A DNA stretch of 64,000 bases from Salinisphaera sp. G21_0. GTDB lineage: Bacteria; Pseudomonadota; Gammaproteobacteria; Pseudomonadales; Endozoicomonadaceae. The translations under genes were made by a program, and so were the position numbers. Position 1 is the first letter of the stretch; the number at the start of each line of letters is the position of its first letter. The notes beneath the pieces are model-generated. The model was not told the DNA's origin. It saw nothing but the letters and a program-made list of their open reading frames with translations, and searched no databases. Below are positions 54,968 to 63,544 of the stretch, piece after piece. The DNA lies in NCBI RefSeq assembly GCF_017744115.1, contig NZ_JAGHQW010000015.1, positions 1-64,000 of the forward strand, given 5' to 3'.

Positions 54968-55169
54968 GGATATACCTGCAAAGTAAAGTGAAGATAAGGA
55001 CCCGCTTGAACCCGATACATTCGGATAAAAAAACCACATTAAAATGTAAAGTTAAGGGAAAAATACTCCCAAGCTGCCTTGGCTGCAAGCGGGAGTATTG
55101 GCAAATTAATGTGTTTGCTTAAAGTCATCGAAGCCAATGGCTGATGCGATTGTCATTGACGGTTTATAG

Positions 55170-55871
55170 TTAGAAGTCATCTTCAGGCAGCTGGCCGGTG
55201 ATCAAATATTCACGTCTTTGTAAATAAGTGTCCCGGATAAAGGTGTAACGGTCTCCAAGAATCAGCTCTTCAGCATCCAGGAATTGAGCGCGACGATTGA
55301 TAAGGTCAATGCCGTCGAGAATCCAGCGATCCCGCTCAGTGTCATGATAGGCTACCGGATTGGTGAATGCATCAGGAATTCGGCCAACGCCGGAACGGAA
55401 CGTGCTCGGGCCAAGTAACGGAAGCATAAGGTAAGGTCCGGAAGGTATCCCCCAGTTGGCAAAAGCCAGCCCGAAATCGCTGTAGCGCTTATCAAGCCCC
55501 ATGGGCGTTGCTACATCAATCAGGCCAAGAATACCCGCCGTTGAATTGATGATGAAGCGGCCTGATGACACCAGTGCATCCTGCCCTTTGAGCTGGACGC
55601 CGGCACTGGCGATATTTCTCAGTTCCCCGAGGTTGCTGAAGAAGTTGCTGACTAATGTTTGCACCGGCCCGGGGGTGACAAAGTGGTAGGTCTTTGCCAC
55701 CGGCTTCAGGGCATAGTGATCCAGGGTGTCATTCAGTTTGAACACCCGGCGGTTCCAGCCCTCCAGTGGATCATCGTAAGAGACGGGTTCAGTGCCAAAC
55801 GTCAAAGCGGGAAAGAGTGTCAGTACCATTACGACAACTGAACGAACAATAAACGCAGGAGAATGATTCAC
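55170..55871 (-). CDS. mlaA: MlaA (VacJ) outer-membrane lipid asymmetry protein
   Basis: About 234 residues if started at GTG 55871, which has AGGA eight bases upstream and gives a normal signal sequence (FIVRSVVVMVLTLFPALTFG); the frame opens at 55967 and an ATG lies at 55943. MlaA family hallmarks are DPLEGWNRRVFKLND, SNLGELRNIASAGVQLKG, SSGRFIINSTAGILGLIDVA and FGLAFANWGIPSGPYLMLPLLGPST. It removes misplaced phospholipids from the outer leaflet with porins. No lipobox Cys is seen after the signal peptide, unlike E. coli MlaA. The other mla genes are not nearby. Confidence 0.92.
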   Translation of the reverse strand: MNHSPAFIVRSVVVMVLTLFPALTFGTEPVSYDDPLEGWNRRVFKLNDTLDHYALKPVAKTYHFVTPGPVQTLVSNFFSNLGELRNIASAGVQLKGQDALVSSGRFIINSTAGILGLIDVATPMGLDKRYSDFGLAFANWGIPSGPYLMLPLLGPSTFRSGVGRIPDAFTNPVAYHDTERDRWILDGIDLINRRAQFLDAEELILGDRYTFIRDTYLQRREYLITGQLPEDDF

Positions 55872-56124
55872 ACGTTTGATCCTTGATTCCTTGTTAATTT
55901 TCAACGTCTTCAATGACTCAGGCACACCTGTTTTCTGTTGCATGCAATGACGGGATGAGTTTCGCAAACGGTTGTCCTGGACGGTTAGCTGTCGGGATGA
56001 GTTATAAAAAAGCGATGATGAGGCTATTTTAACTTGATCTCATGTACTATTGCCAACCCATGGTCAGCTTCAGAGGTTGAGAACAATCTCCCCGTACCAT
56101 CGCCATTGTCCAAATGTCCCGGTA

Positions 56125-57045
56125 TCACCCCGCCTGACTGGGTGAATCCGCTGTCGGGTTAAAGCCCGGAGTCTGTTTGGCCCCATCACCCCATCGACGT
56201 AACAAAATCACGGACGGGAACGCAACCGCATACATCGTCAGCGAATACACCGCTGCTGGCAGGGCGAGGTCTGGCAAGCCTGTACTCACGCCACTGATCA
56301 ACACCGTCAGGGTCAGCGCCATGGGGGAATTCTGAATGCTGGCTTCAATGGCAAGGGTTTTGGACTCGGTACGGGTGAGATTAGACAATCGTCCCAGTAT
56401 CAAACCAAAACACGTCATCACAATGGGTAAGAAAAGAAGTCCCAAAACCACTTGGGAAAAGTTATTCATAACATTTTCGGCGGAGGACACCACTGCACCA
56501 AGCACGATGATGGTCCACAATACGTAAGCCAAACGTTCGAGCCCGGTTTCAATTTTTACTGCAATTGACGTTTTAAAATGGCGGAAGATCACCCCGAGTG
56601 ATACCGGCGTCGTGGTAATCAGAAAGGTGACTAAGGCAATGTCACTGAAGGAATACTCGTTTAATGCATCACCCAGGAAATGGGTCAATGACAGTGACAC
56701 CAAAAAAGGAACAGACACAAAGGCCAGAATACTGGTAACGGCGGTTAAAGAGACGGATAACGCCACATCGCCTTTGGCTAATTTAGAAATAATGTTGCTG
56801 GTTACGCCCCCGGGGCAGAAGCTCAGGATCATCAGCCCTGCGGCAAAGGCGGGGGAAAACGAGAACAAATGCACCGTCAGATAGGCCAGCAGGGGCAGCA
56901 CCATGACCTGGGCCGTCAGTGCAATGCCCACCACCCTTTTACGTTCCAGTACACGTTTAAAATCACTGATTTCAAGGCCCAGGCCCAGTGAAAACATAAT
57001 GATGCTTTGTGCAACCAGCAGCGAAATATTGACTATAACGTCCAT
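56125..57045 (-). CDS. Bile acid:sodium symporter family (BASS) transporter
   Basis: 306 residues with nine to ten hydrophobic helices. Family segments: FSLGLGLEISDFKRVL, the conserved LMILSFCPGGVTSNIISKLAKGDVALSVSLTAVTS (crossover helix with Na+-site residues) and FLITTTPVSLGVIFRHF. GAAGG precedes the ATG. Family members carry bile acids, pantoate, pyruvate or other organic anions with Na+, so the substrate is unknown. Gene stands alone in its strand block. Confidence 0.88.
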   Translation of the reverse strand: MDVIVNISLLVAQSIIMFSLGLGLEISDFKRVLERKRVVGIALTAQVMVLPLLAYLTVHLFSFSPAFAAGLMILSFCPGGVTSNIISKLAKGDVALSVSLTAVTSILAFVSVPFLVSLSLTHFLGDALNEYSFSDIALVTFLITTTPVSLGVIFRHFKTSIAVKIETGLERLAYVLWTIIVLGAVVSSAENVMNNFSQVVLGLLFLPIVMTCFGLILGRLSNLTRTESKTLAIEASIQNSPMALTLTVLISGVSTGLPDLALPAAVYSLTMYAVAFPSVILLRRWGDGAKQTPGFNPTADSPSQAG

Positions 57046-57459
57046 CTAACCTTCTCTCTTTGTTATTGTTGTTGAGAACTCCGTTCAGGGGGCATCCTCC
57101 CGAAACTCTGAAAGCACAGCCCTGCTCACAGAACAACGTTATGTCGGTTAATATGCCTGCTCAAGGCGTGGGTGAATATTGAATTAACTTTTGTAGAGTG
57201 GTCAAAGAGAGGCATAGGAAGTTCTTTTTGCTGCTGAAAACTCAGACACCATAATCCGCTGCCTTCACTTGTGGGAGCACCGGTTTGGACAATCACATTA
57301 ACAGTGAATCGGGAATAAATAACTCGTTATTCTTTAATGATATTAAAAATTATTTTTTTATTTATAAAATATTTATTTGGCTGGGAAACTAATTAATAAC
57401 TTTCCACTCTAAAACAAGAGTTCAATTTTATCGATTTTAAATAAAAACATAGAGAGGGA
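57046..57459. other. AT-rich divergent intergenic region
   Basis: 414 bases between the BASS gene (minus) and a coiled-coil gene (plus). The right 130 bases are very AT-rich (near 57330-57400), fitting a promoter upstream of 57460. No open frame or repeat of note. Confidence 0.4.
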
Positions 57460-59595
57460 ATGATCATGGGACCTGTAACTGATAATCCGGTAAAAACCCT
57501 GGCTGCCAATGCTGGGCCGGATGCGGCTTATTCATCCGCTATCAAGGGTGTGAACGATGGAGCCAATGCAATACATCAAACAACCAAAGCTGCGGTTGAT
57601 GACCTGGGCTTTAACAAGCCCGGTTTGATCAAATGGGGAAAATGGCTTGTTGGCAAGCTTGGCCCGTTTGGATACTTTGCCACTATTGTGCTTAGCCCGA
57701 TACTTATCCCTGCCTCCCTGGCCTATGATGCGGGCAGAGGCATGAAACTCCTGTTCCGCAAGATCACCGGGGTTGAAGAGCCGGTTCAAAAGCTTCTGCC
57801 AATGATGGCAAAGCAGGTTCAGGAAGCCGGAAAGCTTAAGCAGCACAAACAACAAATTGATTCGAGGCATGCAGAAGTTTCTGCCCAGCTGGCAGCCTGG
57901 AAGACCCACTCGGGTGAGTTAAAGAGCCTGAACGATCAGGTTAATGATCAGGCTAAGCAGTTGGAGCTTAAATTAAAACGGGAGCAGAAGAGAAATCATC
58001 AGCTCAATGTTCTGCTGGAACGTTTAGCCAATCGTGCAGATGGTCTTGAGATCAATAATGAAGAAAACAGTAAACGTTATCAGGATTTAAGAGTTGCATT
58101 GGACAAACAACTGGCTGAAAAATCGGTACGTATTGCAGAGCTTTCCAAAGAGCTTGAAGCAGCCCGGCAGCAACATGATCATGATCTGGAAGGTGATATG
58201 CGGACCAGACAGGAACAGGCTGATGTAATTCATAATCTTGAGAGCAAATTAGCAGCAGACCAGCAGCAAATGTCTGATTTAGAGGGTCGTTACGAGGCAG
58301 AGATATGCAGATTATCAGGTCGGCATCTCTTTGAAACGATGAAGTCAGATAATCAGCATAAGCTTGAATTGAAGGAGCTTTCGGCGACGCTTCAATCTGA
58401 AATGGATACATTAGCGGGTGGTTATGAAGAAACTATTAAGGCTATCGAGGCTGAAAACGAAGAGCAGGTTCAAAAGCTGAGGGCGGAATGCCGCGAATTG
58501 AATCAGAGGATGAAAGATCAATGTGCTAATAATGAAAGTCTGCAGTTTGTGGAAACATCGCTTAGAGCCCAGGTATCTCAGCTTGAACAACAATACAGTA
58601 AATCTTGTGATCAATTAACGAGTTTGAAGGAGCAATACATTAATCTGCTTAAAGAAAAAGAAGCGAAAGCAAAGACCGAAATTCATACCCGATCACAGCT
58701 TGAGAGTCGTATTAAGGAGCTTCAGGCGACACTGGATATTCCAAAGGATTCACGTGGAGTGCAGACATCTGAAGTCACAGTAAGTGAATCCCGGGAGCGT
58801 GTCGACACAGCTTCCCAGGTAGAGGAGCAACCACTAACGGTGCTGGTCAATACGGATACCCAGACAGAGATTGGTTCCTCGGATGCTGAGTTCCACATGG
58901 TCGAAGGTGCCCTGCCAGGAGCGGGGCTTGAATTACTGATAAAACAGGCAGTTTCTGAGGACGAAGAGTTGCTGGGTATGCCTGTCCACGGTAACTCGGA
59001 GCAGGAAGAGGTAAACGTCAATGTCGGTACTCAACATGAGCTGGAAAATATAACCGATCAGCTTCATGCTGCAGAAAACAATGTTCTCCACCTTTCTAAT
59101 GAGTTGCATAACCTCATGGAAAAACTTAAAAGTAACGAAGGTGATGTAGCTCGTTTGGTGGAAGAAAATAAAAAACTGTCAGAAGAAAAAGCAAAGCAAG
59201 ATGAAGATTTAAATTCTCTGGAAATGTTGATTAGTGGAGAACGTTCGGATAGTGCGGATTTAACAGGTTTAAAAGAAGCATTAAAAGACAGGCTTGAAGC
59301 TGACGCTATGACAATCGGGGAGCTGGACGCTAAATCAAAAGCTATTGATGAAGAAAAGCGCAAACTGCTGACAAAAAATCAGGAATTGCATTACGAGAAT
59401 GAGCGTTTATTGCAAGCAGTCAATCAATTTGAGGCGCTGCAGGAACAACAGGAAAAATTCATTGAACTTAAGGCGCAGCAGAAACAACAAAAGCAAGACG
59501 ATCCAAGTACCGCTGAATTACCTCGGACTGAAACGCCTGGGTCAGTAGCTGCAAATGAGGTAGTAGAATCCGAAAATGTTGAACAAAAGCCATAA
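57460..59595 (+). CDS. Large coiled-coil protein with N-terminal hydrophobic segment (unknown)
   Basis: 711 residues; no family recognised. ATG at 57460 or 57466 (MIM), where the second has better spacing from GAGAGGGA. Residues about 60-85 contain a long hydrophobic stretch (LGPFGYFATIVLSPILIPASLAY), then from about 130 to 440 and 530 to 700 heptad-rich coiled coil with many Gln, Glu and Leu (KRYQDLRVALDKQLAEKSVRI; LKEALKDRLEADAM). The middle is acidic and Ser/Thr-rich. The hydrophobic patch may be a membrane-contact helix, so a membrane-tethered scaffold or injected effector is possible. It probably forms a unit with the next genes. Confidence 0.72.
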   Translation: MIMGPVTDNPVKTLAANAGPDAAYSSAIKGVNDGANAIHQTTKAAVDDLGFNKPGLIKWGKWLVGKLGPFGYFATIVLSPILIPASLAYDAGRGMKLLFRKITGVEEPVQKLLPMMAKQVQEAGKLKQHKQQIDSRHAEVSAQLAAWKTHSGELKSLNDQVNDQAKQLELKLKREQKRNHQLNVLLERLANRADGLEINNEENSKRYQDLRVALDKQLAEKSVRIAELSKELEAARQQHDHDLEGDMRTRQEQADVIHNLESKLAADQQQMSDLEGRYEAEICRLSGRHLFETMKSDNQHKLELKELSATLQSEMDTLAGGYEETIKAIEAENEEQVQKLRAECRELNQRMKDQCANNESLQFVETSLRAQVSQLEQQYSKSCDQLTSLKEQYINLLKEKEAKAKTEIHTRSQLESRIKELQATLDIPKDSRGVQTSEVTVSESRERVDTASQVEEQPLTVLVNTDTQTEIGSSDAEFHMVEGALPGAGLELLIKQAVSEDEELLGMPVHGNSEQEEVNVNVGTQHELENITDQLHAAENNVLHLSNELHNLMEKLKSNEGDVARLVEENKKLSEEKAKQDEDLNSLEMLISGERSDSADLTGLKEALKDRLEADAMTIGELDAKSKAIDEEKRKLLTKNQELHYENERLLQAVNQFEALQEQQEKFIELKAQQKQQKQDDPSTAELPRTETPGSVAANEVVESENVEQKP

Positions 59596-59635
59596 CGCCA
59601 GTAGCAACCCAAAGGACGGCATTATCGCAAGCAAC

Positions 59636-59658
59636 AGGTGGAACAGATGTTTCCACCT
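59636..59658 (+). promoter_or_regulatory. Stem-loop between the coiled-coil gene and small ORF
   Basis: AGGTGGAA (59636-59643) pairs with TTCCACCT (59651-59658) around a 7-base loop. It lies 41 bases after the stop of the 711-residue gene and ends at the TTG that opens the following frame. No T-run. It may be a weak terminator or a structure that hides a start. Confidence 0.4.
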
Positions 59659-60125
59659 TGCACCAATTGCAGACTGACATACTACCCTGGACTTTAAGTC
59701 TAAATGAGCAGACAGCTGGACAAGATCAGCGCTCAGCTTTGATGAGTGAATGTCCCACTATGGTAGACGGGGCTTCTGATAATGGTCCTCCAGGGATAGA
59801 TCAGGCCTTATCAACAGCAAGCAACGCGGTGGCTGCAGTTCGGCTGGATAATGCCATGATTGGTTTAGTGAAGTGGCCCTATAGCCAGCTCTGCAAATCC
59901 TTGTATCTGGCTTTTGATTACGGAGCGAAGCCCATGGCCTCATGGACATGGAAAAAGAGTACGGCTATTGTCGATGCTATACGGCAGAACACCGGCTGGC
60001 TTAATCGGAAGATATGGGCAAAAGCGCCTGATCGGGCCGATTCCGGCGCTAACACGGACAGTCTGCCAGTGTCTTCCAGGCCGGAAGCGGATGCTTCAAC
60101 TGTACCCGATAATCCGGAAGTATAG
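59658..60125 (+). CDS. Small ORF after the coiled-coil gene (hypothetical)
   Basis: 155 codons from a TTG with no Shine-Dalgarno; the open frame actually begins at 59583, inside the end of the 711-residue gene, and its first ATG is at 59742. The part LDNAMIGLVKWPYSQLCKSLYLAFDYGAKPMASWTWKKS resembles the N-terminal hydrophobic segment of the upstream gene (LIKWGKWL..SLAYDAGRGMKLLFRK) in pattern. Possible explanations: a separate gene with a weak start, a frameshifted or broken relative of the upstream gene, or a fragment. Coding status is uncertain, though the frame is long and uninterrupted. Confidence 0.45.
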   Translation: MHQLQTDILPWTLSLNEQTAGQDQRSALMSECPTMVDGASDNGPPGIDQALSTASNAVAAVRLDNAMIGLVKWPYSQLCKSLYLAFDYGAKPMASWTWKKSTAIVDAIRQNTGWLNRKIWAKAPDRADSGANTDSLPVSSRPEADASTVPDNPEV

Positions 60126-60613
60126 CTACGGCTATGCTATCTGGTTTATGCTTTGCATAGTCAGCCTCCGAGAACCCTGCCGTATTAAACTGTCCTGCGC
60201 GGCAACCGCTCCTGTGTTCCCCTGGTACATGGTTTCAATGTAATTGATGGTTTCTCTCTATCAATGACGCCCAAACTTTGTTCGTCCCAGGCGGAGTCGA
60301 AGGGTGTAAACACCATACCCAAGACTGCGCCAATCACCCTTCGTCCGTGCATCCTGCGCGGAGATTACACCTCAAACTCATTGAAACGGTGTGCCTGCGC
60401 CGGCATCCATGTAGTCGTGAAATTGGTCTAAAACCCCGAACAACCCGATTGTCGAGTTGTCTCTCCCTGGTTTTCAGATAATGAGTTATCGGATATTGAA
60501 ATTAAAACACTGTCTTTTGATTTTAAAAAAAATATGAATTCATGCAACTTTCTCCAGCTTTATCTTCTCCAAGCATTGTTATTTTGGCCCAACAAAAAAT
60601 GCAAGGTAATAAA
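60126..60613. other. Intergenic region before the second coiled-coil gene
   Basis: About 490 bases without a convincing gene. It contains an inverted repeat CGAAGGGTG/CACCCTTCG (60298-60306 and 60335-60343) that may be extended at its base. The final 60 bases are AT-rich and probably include the promoter of the next gene. Confidence 0.4.
60298..60343. repeat. Inverted repeat upstream of second coiled-coil gene
   Basis: CGAAGGGTG (60298-60306) and CACCCTTCG (60335-60343) are perfect complements separated by 28 bases, with CGGA/TCCG available outside. It may be an operator or the remnant of a mobile repeat. It is GC-richer than its neighbours. Confidence 0.4.
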
Positions 60614-63391
60614 ATGTCTTATAGCAATATCATGACACCTCCCCCCGCGGTGTCACAACCCAGCTTATATACTGGTGTGCCATCTTCTGTTCCCGAAAAG
60701 GGGCAGAGGCAGGTTTCCTGGGGGGGGAGTGGAGTAGCTAATTACGAGGCTGGCACGCCTCATTTGTCAGGACATCAGTATGCAGGGGCAGCTCCATCAT
60801 TTGATGGCTCCCCCCCTTTTGGTGGTCGTGTTGTTGATCATGCTAACCCTGAGGCTATGTCCAGATTGAAGGAACACAACAATGAGCTAATGATGCAGAA
60901 AAACGAACTTCGCATGGCACTTCGTGACACTGAGGAAAAACTAAAAGCCAGTGAACAACGGAATCGTCACCTGGCAAAAAGAGCTGATATTCCTCCTGAC
61001 AGATATACTGAATTATTAGCGAAGGAGCGAAGGGCCTCAAGATGGGAGGATTCGAGCCAGCGTATGACTGATTGTACCGAGCGACTCCTGGACTCTCACC
61101 AGATGGCTCGTCAAACAATCGTGGAGCTACTGGCTGAGAAAACATCATTAACTGAGTTACAGGAGCAGACGAGAGACACTCTTAATACTGTCAACCATGA
61201 GCTCAAAGGGGAGAGAGAGCAATCGGAGCAGGTTCAATTGAAATGGAGCGAGGCAGAGCAAGAGGTAGCCCGACTAAACAATGCGCTGCAATCTGCGCAT
61301 GCCGATAAACAGTCTCTGGAAGGTCAGCTCAATCGCGCGTTAGACCATGCAAGCAATGCTGAAGAAAAGATGTATGCAGAGGCTGAGAAGAATCTTCAGC
61401 TGAAAACCACAATGTCAGAGCTGGTGACTGAAAAGTCAGAGCTGTCAGCGACTATTGAGAATATGGATCGTCGCGTGGCTTTTTTGAACAAAGAGATTGA
61501 GCGGGATGGGCAAGCGCTGTCTGCAATAAACCTGAAGAAGAACCAGTTAAGAGAAGAGTTGGACTCATATCGGAAAAATGAGACCCGGTTGCAAAATGAA
61601 CTACATAACACGAAAACCAGTCTGGAGGCTGCCAATGGTCAACTGACCCGCTCGGAGAATTTATTAAGTGATACACAAAAAGAACTTTCGGAAGTAAAGA
61701 AAGAGGCACTTTCCCTGGAACAGCAGCTGACAAGGGTTCAGGCGGATAAAAATCACGTATCGGAACGCGCCAGGCAACTGCAGACCACGCTAAAGGAGAA
61801 ACTGGAGTTAATAGAAAATCTCCAGACTGAACGTGCACGAATGGGAAAAGAAGTTGACTCTTTACGGGAGGAGGTGGGTCAAAGTAAGGCACGGGTTGCT
61901 CATCTGGAGCAAGAACTGAAAGAAAGTGAAAAAAATATTAAAGGTTTAGAGCAACGAATCGAACAACAGGTGTCAGAACTTGGCACTATGCATCGCATGG
62001 GAACGGAGTTTAATAATACAAAAACCCTTAATACAGAGTTGCAGCAGAAAAATCAGAAACTAATGGGTGAATTGGAAACAGCTCATAAGCAGGCCAGGGA
62101 TAACCGGGCCCTGTACGATGCAGCTTTACTTGAAAAGGGTAAAACGGATCAGGCTCTGATGAAGGAGCAGAAATCTCATAAAATAGATATTGAAAATTTT
62201 CAACAAACGACCCAGAGTCAGCAGGAATTAATTCAGACTCATTTGTCATCAATTTCGGCGCGTGAGAAAGAGATTCGTGATCTGAACACTCAGGTACGAG
62301 GCCTTAGTGCCGAATTGGCTACCGCTAAAGCTGAAGGTAATAAGGAAGAAATTCAAAGACTACGCCAGGATGTTGCAGTAAAAGAGCAAAAAATTGCCAT
62401 ACTTCAGGAACAGCAAAGGGTATCCCAGACACAAATAGATACGCTGCGTGAACAGGTCGATCAGCTGCAGCAAAAACTGGCTGAATCTGAACTGGATTGC
62501 AAGAAGGGGGCGGCAACCATCAATGGTCATATTTCTATAATGAATAAAGCAGAAGTTGAGATCAGGGAGTTACGAGAACAACTGGAGGTAATCAACAGTA
62601 TTAAAAAAAGCATTCTTGAACTAAAAGGTGGTGTACAAATGACTGGTAAGCGTATGGATGACTTCAGTGGTCGTTTACAGCGTTGTGAGGAAAAAATACA
62701 GGAATTTATCCGCAACATAGAACCAATTATGAATATCCCGAACTTTGCCTCAATGGTGAATGATATAAAGAGTGATTTAAAAGGACTGGGTAAAGAGTTC
62801 TCGACCATAAGAACGGAGCAGGGACAGAACGAAAATAGACTTGCTTCTCTGGAATCAAGAACAGAGCTGATGGAAAGTAGTAGCAAGACAAGTGTCACCA
62901 TTAAAAGAGAAGAGAGGTCTATTGAGTCAGGCTCTTCTTCATTGATAACGAGTACGTCAGGCTTTGATGGCGTGTCCCAGTATGAGATCCAAAGAGGGCT
63001 TGCTGCCGACCTGGGGGTTGTTGAGGGTGCAGCCGTCGGCCAGAGTAGTCTGAACCAGGCTGGTGTGGATTCAGCGTACACTTCATTGCAATTACAGAGT
63101 CAATTGACAGCTGATGGAACAATGGTTTCATCAAGGCCGACCCACATGCAGGACAGCTCCAGTTTGAGAGGTGGCCTGACACCGATGGGACGTTATGGGG
63201 ACGGCTTTTCATCCTCGGAGGATTACTCCATTCGTGATCCTTACCCTGACATTCAGGAACTATTAAATGAGAATTTTGACTCTGGATCACGTTCGGAAAT
63301 TACCTACCATAGTGTGAGTAGTACGAGGGATATGTATACAATGGAGTCGTTAACAATGCCTCTCAGCGGAGATAGCAGCGACGAAGCGTGA
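60614..63391 (+). CDS. Giant coiled-coil protein (unknown function)
   Basis: 925 residues from ATG 60614, where AAGG lies 7 bases upstream; the frame opens at ATG 60542 without a Shine-Dalgarno. The first 100 residues are Pro/Ser/Gly-rich and contain a G8 run (60720-60727) and a C7 run (60810-60816). About 100-780 is continuous coiled coil with SMC/myosin-like heptads (LNNALQSAHADKQSLEGQLNRAL; KKEALSLEQQLTRVQADKNH). The last 150 residues are Ser-rich and disordered (SMESSSKTSVTIKREERSIESGSSS, EDYSIRDPYPDI). No membrane helix or signal. No known family. Ends with a strong terminator. Confidence 0.78.
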   Translation: MSYSNIMTPPPAVSQPSLYTGVPSSVPEKGQRQVSWGGSGVANYEAGTPHLSGHQYAGAAPSFDGSPPFGGRVVDHANPEAMSRLKEHNNELMMQKNELRMALRDTEEKLKASEQRNRHLAKRADIPPDRYTELLAKERRASRWEDSSQRMTDCTERLLDSHQMARQTIVELLAEKTSLTELQEQTRDTLNTVNHELKGEREQSEQVQLKWSEAEQEVARLNNALQSAHADKQSLEGQLNRALDHASNAEEKMYAEAEKNLQLKTTMSELVTEKSELSATIENMDRRVAFLNKEIERDGQALSAINLKKNQLREELDSYRKNETRLQNELHNTKTSLEAANGQLTRSENLLSDTQKELSEVKKEALSLEQQLTRVQADKNHVSERARQLQTTLKEKLELIENLQTERARMGKEVDSLREEVGQSKARVAHLEQELKESEKNIKGLEQRIEQQVSELGTMHRMGTEFNNTKTLNTELQQKNQKLMGELETAHKQARDNRALYDAALLEKGKTDQALMKEQKSHKIDIENFQQTTQSQQELIQTHLSSISAREKEIRDLNTQVRGLSAELATAKAEGNKEEIQRLRQDVAVKEQKIAILQEQQRVSQTQIDTLREQVDQLQQKLAESELDCKKGAATINGHISIMNKAEVEIRELREQLEVINSIKKSILELKGGVQMTGKRMDDFSGRLQRCEEKIQEFIRNIEPIMNIPNFASMVNDIKSDLKGLGKEFSTIRTEQGQNENRLASLESRTELMESSSKTSVTIKREERSIESGSSSLITSTSGFDGVSQYEIQRGLAADLGVVEGAAVGQSSLNQAGVDSAYTSLQLQSQLTADGTMVSSRPTHMQDSSSLRGGLTPMGRYGDGFSSSEDYSIRDPYPDIQELLNENFDSGSRSEITYHSVSSTRDMYTMESLTMPLSGDSSDEA

Positions 63392-63419
63392 CACTTATCA
63401 GGTGAACATCTGGCTGAGG

Positions 63420-63449
63420 ATACCTCTGAAGCGATTCAGAGGTATTTTT
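63420..63449 (+). terminator. Rho-independent terminator of the giant coiled-coil gene
   Basis: ATACCTCTGAA (63420-63430), GCGA loop, TTCAGAGGTAT (63435-63445), then TTTT (63446-63449). An 11-bp perfect stem about 30 bases after the stop codon. Confidence 0.93.
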
Positions 63450-63470
63450 ATGTGTATCGATATTATTGTT

Positions 63471-63530
63471 ACCCGGGAACCGGGTTTCTGAAGTCAATAA
63501 CTTCAGGACAGGGACCCCTTGAGGGGGCCC
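63471..63530. repeat. Cluster of three small hairpins
   Basis: ACCCGG-GAA-CCGGGT (63471-63485), CTGAAGT-CAATA-ACTTCAG (63488-63506) and GGG-A-CCCC-TTGA-GGGG-G-CCC (63511-63530). They follow the terminator and face the galK end. Probably terminator-like structures for both convergent transcripts. Confidence 0.55.
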
Positions 63531-63544
63531 ATTGATTAGCAGGG

